Shown: piece after piece, positions 60,629 to 64,000 of the stretch
Layout of the letters: each line of letters starts with the position of its first letter
Position numbering within the stretch: the first letter of the stretch is position 1
Origin: Salinicoccus kekensis
Lineage (GTDB): Bacteria > Bacillota > Bacilli > Staphylococcales > Salinicoccaceae
DNA: 64,000 bases
Direction of reading: 5' to 3'
Assembly (NCBI RefSeq): GCF_900220995.1
Contig: NZ_OBQF01000004.1
Location: 62,001 to 126,000, forward strand
Position numbers and translations under genes: made by a program
Notes under the pieces: model-generated
What the model was told of the DNA's origin: nothing
The model's database searches: none
The model's input: the letters and a program-made list of their open reading frames with translations, nothing else

Positions 60629-63301
60629 CTACTTATCAGTGGTAAGGGGTTTTCTTTTCATGATGGAGCGTGTAATCCACTTCTCGATTTCTATCAGGAT
60701 GAATACGCTGATGCCAATTGCGATCGGTATGAGCCAGTATTCAAGGCCGATTGGTACAGTGCCGAGGATTGTGTTCATGAACGGCAGGTACGTCACCCCG
60801 ATCTGAAGGAGGACGAGCAGTCCTGAAACCATGAATGCGATGCGGTTTGTGAAAAAGTTCCGGTTCAGGGCAAAGTCCACTTCGCTCCGGCAATTATACA
60901 GATGAAACAGCTGGGCAAATACAATGGACTGAAGTGTCACCGTGTTGATGACTTCGGCCGGGTACCCCAGATCATGAAGCTCCAGGTTCATAAGCAGTAT
61001 TCCCCCGCCTACAAGCAGGGAGACAAGCGCAATCCTGAAAATGTAATACCCGCTTAGAAGTCTGGTCTCAGGTGGTCTTGGCGGCCGTTTCATGCTGCTT
61101 GGCTCGAGCTTTTCAAACGCGAGGGCGAGCGATACGGTGACGGATACGACCATATTGACCCATAGGATCTGTACAGGTGTAAGGGGCATCGTCAGTCCGA
61201 ACATGAGCGCTGCAAGAATCAGGAATGCCTCGGCGCCGTTCGTAGGCAGTATGAATAGTATGGTCTTTTTCAGGTTGTCATAGACACGCCGGCCTTCCCT
61301 TACCGCCTTTACGATGGTTTCAAAGTTGTCATCGACGAGAATCATACGGGCAGCCTCCTTGGAGACTTCAGTCCCTTTGATGCCCATGGCCACACCAATA
61401 TCCGCCCGCTTGAGCGCAGGTGCGTCATTGACACCATCCCCCGTCATGGAGGTGATCTGCCCTTCCTTTTGAAGTGCGGTGACCAGCTGCAGCTTGTTCT
61501 GCGGACTGGTTCTCGCAAAAATATCGTATTCCAAAGCGGCATGAGCTAATTCGCCTTCCGTCATGGCATCCAGCTCCTGGCCTTCAATCGCACGCTGGCC
61601 GTCGCCGATGCCAAGCTGCCTGCCGATGGCGATTGCTGTATCCTTATGATCGCCTGTGATCATTTTTACGGTGATTCCGGCCCTCTTGGATTCCTCAACT
61701 GCAAGGATCGCCTCTTCCCTCGGCGGGTCGATGATGCCGGCAAAACCAAGCAGATTCATACCATCAGTGAGATCTTCGTGGGTGATCTCCGATGTTTCCG
61801 GGGGCATATCCTTATACGCTGCCCCAAGCATACGCTTGCCCTCGCCTGCAATTTGGACAAGCTTTTCCTCCCATACCATCCTGTTTTCATCGTCCGCGTC
61901 AGAATATGACATATCGAGCAGCCTGTCCGGTGCGCCTTTGACGTAGAGACGTTTTGCGCCCTCATTCTCAACCAGATAAGCCATATACTTGTACTCGGAA
62001 TCAAATGGAATCTTATCGATTGGAGGAAGTGCAGGAATATCGATCTCAGCCTTTTCCGCTACAGTCAGAAGACATCCTTCTGTCGGTTCCCCACTGATTT
62101 CCCATTGTCCGGTTTCCTCATTCTTTCCGAGGCTGGTTTCATTGACTGTCTTTATGCAGGTCAGAAACTCTTTAAGGGGGTCCGGATCGTCAGCTGTTTT
62201 CCCCGCCACTATTTCCCCGTGAGGTGCATAACCGGTGCCGGTCACACTGTAGTCAGCACCCTGAAGGTGGATAGAGGTGACCGTCATTTCATTCCTGGTC
62301 AAAGTCCCGGTCTTATCCGAGCAGATGACCGATACCGCGCCCAAGGTCTCGACAGACGGAAGATTTTTAACAATCGCATTATTCCCAGCCATGGTCTGTA
62401 CACCAAGTGCAAGGATGATGGAGAGAATGGCGGGCAGACCTTCAGGAATTGCTGCCACTGCGAGGGAAATCACTGCAAGGAGCAGTTCAGTCGTCGGGTA
62501 ATCATGGAAGACATAACCATAAATGAAGCTGACTGCTGCTATAAGTAATATGATGAAACTGATGGTCTTACCGAATTGAGCAGTCTGTCTGAGTAATGGG
62601 GTCTGAAGCTGTTCCGTCTCGACCATCGAAGTGTTGATCTTCCCAAGCTCCGTTTGTTCACCGGTGGCCACCACTACACCTCTGCCTGAACCGGAAGCAA
62701 TGGAAGTTCCGGAAAATGCCATATTCACCTGGTCGCCAAGGACTGCGTCCGCATCGATTGCAGCTGTCTGCTTCTGTACTGCCAATGATTCCCCGGTCAA
62801 AGCAGACTCTTCCACTTTAAGATTATTTGCTTCTATGAGCCGGACATCTGCCGGGAGGCGGTCGCCGGCTTTGAAAATCACAATGTCCCCCGGCACCACC
62901 TCATCAGCAGGGATTTCGAGCCTCTTCCCCTCCCGGATGACCGTTGCATCACTGGACAGCATGTTCTGTATGCCTTCCAGCGCCTTTTCAGCCCTGTTCT
63001 CCTGTACATAACCGATTATCGCATTGATGATGGCGACGGCGAGGATTACAGCTGTGTCAATGAGGTGGCCGAGCACAGCAGTCACTACTGCGGCAGCGAG
63101 AAGTACATAAATGAGGACGTCATTGAAATGTCCCAGAAACTTTCGCCATTCGGGCACCTTTTCCGGTTTCGGGAGCACATTCCTGCCATGGGTTTCCAAG
63201 TTCCTGGCGATGTCCTCCTCGCTCAGCCCTTGTGACTTTTCTACAGAAAAATGCCGCAGCACTTCCTCCTCCCGTCCAGCATGCCATTGCTTCCTTTCCA
63301 T
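60629..63301 (-). CDS. P2-type cation-transporting ATPase (calcium or sodium pump type)
   Basis: An 890-residue P-type ATPase. In order: cation-ATPase N-terminal domain (EVLRHFSVEKSQGLSEEDI), two helices, actuator with LTGESLAV, PEGLPA in helix 4 (AAIPEGLPAILSIILALG), phosphorylation site CSDKTGTLTRNEM, nucleotide domain with KGAPDRLLDM, hinge [21 protein letters not shown], and a C-terminal six-helix domain. The IPEGLP helix and the overall layout fit SERCA/PMR1-like Ca2+ or Mn2+ pumps such as YloB; Na+ pumps of the same class cannot be excluded and would suit a halophile. ATG 63301 follows AGGAGTGACGAT. Confidence 0.9.
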   Translation of the reverse strand: MERKQWHAGREEEVLRHFSVEKSQGLSEEDIARNLETHGRNVLPKPEKVPEWRKFLGHFNDVLIYVLLAAAVVTAVLGHLIDTAVILAVAIINAIIGYVQENRAEKALEGIQNMLSSDATVIREGKRLEIPADEVVPGDIVIFKAGDRLPADVRLIEANNLKVEESALTGESLAVQKQTAAIDADAVLGDQVNMAFSGTSIASGSGRGVVVATGEQTELGKINTSMVETEQLQTPLLRQTAQFGKTISFIILLIAAVSFIYGYVFHDYPTTELLLAVISLAVAAIPEGLPAILSIILALGVQTMAGNNAIVKNLPSVETLGAVSVICSDKTGTLTRNEMTVTSIHLQGADYSVTGTGYAPHGEIVAGKTADDPDPLKEFLTCIKTVNETSLGKNEETGQWEISGEPTEGCLLTVAEKAEIDIPALPPIDKIPFDSEYKYMAYLVENEGAKRLYVKGAPDRLLDMSYSDADDENRMVWEEKLVQIAGEGKRMLGAAYKDMPPETSEITHEDLTDGMNLLGFAGIIDPPREEAILAVEESKRAGITVKMITGDHKDTAIAIGRQLGIGDGQRAIEGQELDAMTEGELAHAALEYDIFARTSPQNKLQLVTALQKEGQITSMTGDGVNDAPALKRADIGVAMGIKGTEVSKEAARMILVDDNFETIVKAVREGRRVYDNLKKTILFILPTNGAEAFLILAALMFGLTMPLTPVQILWVNMVVSVTVSLALAFEKLEPSSMKRPPRPPETRLLSGYYIFRIALVSLLVGGGILLMNLELHDLGYPAEVINTVTLQSIVFAQLFHLYNCRSEVDFALNRNFFTNRIAFMVSGLLVLLQIGVTYLPFMNTILGTVPIGLEYWLIPIAIGISVFILIEIEKWITRSIMKRKPLTTDK

Positions 63302-63527
63302 ATCGTCACTCCTATCCAAAATTTGTATATATGGTCATTGTAACCCAGTTGCTGCTATTTTTCATAACCACGATCAAGGAATTAATGGCATATAATTGAC
63401 ATGTGATTCTTGACGTCAGAATTTAGGTTGAGAATGGGAACACCGCCACCTGCATCGCAGAGCGCGCTATCAAATCTCCTGTTGTATCGGAGCACCCTAT
63501 GAGGCGCCGTCCGGCCGACTCCGCGCA
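63302..63527. other. Intergenic stretch without a recognisable gene
   Basis: Only the upstream region of the P-type ATPase gene lies here. A GC-rich patch at about 63440-63525 has no reading frame, repeat or RNA signature that I can support. Confidence 0.5.
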
Positions 63528-63562
63528 TAAAAAACTGAGGTTCGAATAAGTACGAACCTCAG
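63528..63562 (-). terminator. Terminator of the DapA-family gene
   Basis: CTGAGGTTCG and CGAACCTCAG form a 10-bp stem with an 8-nt loop followed by T6 on the minus strand. Confidence 0.9.
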
Positions 63563-63625
63563 CAGAAATCATTCTATTCACCTGTAAATTTTAACGGTTG
63601 AAGGCTAAACGGCCCTTGCTTTCAA

Positions 63626-64000
63626 TTAATCCAGCTTCTCCATGAGACCCTTCAGCTTCTCCACTTCCTCATTTGTGAGCCCGAGCCTCGGCTTCCTTGA
63701 CGGGCCGCCGTTCAAACCTTTCAGATCCATCGCCTTCTTGACGATCTGGACGTATTTGCCCGAGTCCTCGAGGAACTCGCACAGTGGGAGCAGGTCTTTA
63801 TTCAGCGCCCTGGCTGCCTCATAGTCGCCCGCCTTCATCAGCTCATACAGCTTTGAAGCGCTGTTCGGTGCGATGTTCGCCGCCACCGACACCCAGCCCG
63901 TCGCACCGACGGCGAAGGATTCATACGCCAGGTCATCCGAGCCGCAGAACATCACGAGGTCCGTATTTTCGACCAGCGTGCGCACCTTACGGATGTCGCC
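63626..64000 (-). CDS. Dihydrodipicolinate synthase/N-acetylneuraminate lyase family protein (5' part beyond window)
   Basis: The last 124 residues of a DapA/NanA-family class-I aldolase. MFCGSDDLAYESFAVGATGWVSVAANIAPNSASKLYELMKAGD is the late barrel part with the Gly-Ser/Ala-Asp and Gly-Val-Ser-Val-x-Ala blocks of the family, followed by a helical C-terminal domain ending in RLGLTNEEVEKLKGLMEKLD. The Schiff-base Lys and the pyruvate-binding Thr lie outside the window, so DapA proper cannot be told from paralogues. The reading frame runs open to position 64000. Confidence 0.85.
   Translation of the reverse strand, partial: GDIRKVRTLVENTDLVMFCGSDDLAYESFAVGATGWVSVAANIAPNSASKLYELMKAGDYEAARALNKDLLPLCEFLEDSGKYVQIVKKAMDLKGLNGGPSRKPRLGLTNEEVEKLKGLMEKLD

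Overview
The window looks like chromosome from a moderately GC-rich, halotolerant member of the Staphylococcaceae, most likely Salinicoccus or a close relative. The evidence is strong AGGAGG-type ribosome binding sites, many TTG and GTG starts, a staphyloxanthin-type crt cluster, an argG-argH pair, a csoR-copA-copZ operon, and promoter or operator matches to SigB, CodY, CsoR and Pho-type consensus sequences. The genus is inferred from gene content only.

Layout. 1-9.3 kb holds housekeeping and transport genes: a cut-off gamma-glutamyltransferase, a SEC-C protein, azlC-azlD with an AEC transporter, a HAD phosphatase, a divergent quinone-detoxification pair (mhqD-like and mhqO-like), a lipoprotein and RarD. 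9.5-15.3 kb is a C30 carotenoid operon in the order crtP-crtO-crtN-crtQ-esterase, without crtM. 15.3-20 kb holds a membrane protein, a MarR-MMPL efflux operon and a small membrane protein behind an exact SigB promoter. A 51-bp tandem repeat array (20057-20471) follows, then argGH and a SigB-type YflT stress gene. 24.4-31 kb carries a CDF transporter, a divergent M20 amidohydrolase, a YfcC carrier plus N-acylamino acid racemase/MenC enzyme, a second (41-bp) repeat array, a LysE exporter and a phosphoesterase. 31-43 kb carries a CorC-like protein, the copper operon, an S9 peptidase, a secreted purple-acid-type phosphatase with a Pho-like box, PatA, an MFS transporter and a tartrate/malate-type dehydrogenase. 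43.4-49 kb carries ilvE with a CodY box, an FAH-family hydratase, a membrane-anchored lethal-factor-like metalloprotease, a DsbA-like protein and an aminotransferase.

49.1-50.2 kb is a scar: a decayed IS3-family transposase followed by a decayed partial copy of the preceding aminotransferase gene. It borders a visibly AT-rich block (about 50.2-58.4 kb) encoding one complete peptide-type ABC importer flanked by two M20 peptidases, read as an acquired operon. Normal composition resumes with a nitrilase-family hydrolase, a sigma-54 factor (unexpected for this family), a P-type cation ATPase and a cut-off DapA-family gene.

The least explained structures are the two tandem arrays. They differ in sequence but share one design: a short perfect dyad around a GC-rich loop, repeated head to tail, placed between convergent genes. 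Other points worth a second look are the lethal-factor-like protease, the sigma-54 gene, the AT-rich import/hydrolysis operon, the split racemase/amidohydrolase locus, and two genes whose Shine-Dalgarno sequence points at AUU or AUC instead of a normal start codon.
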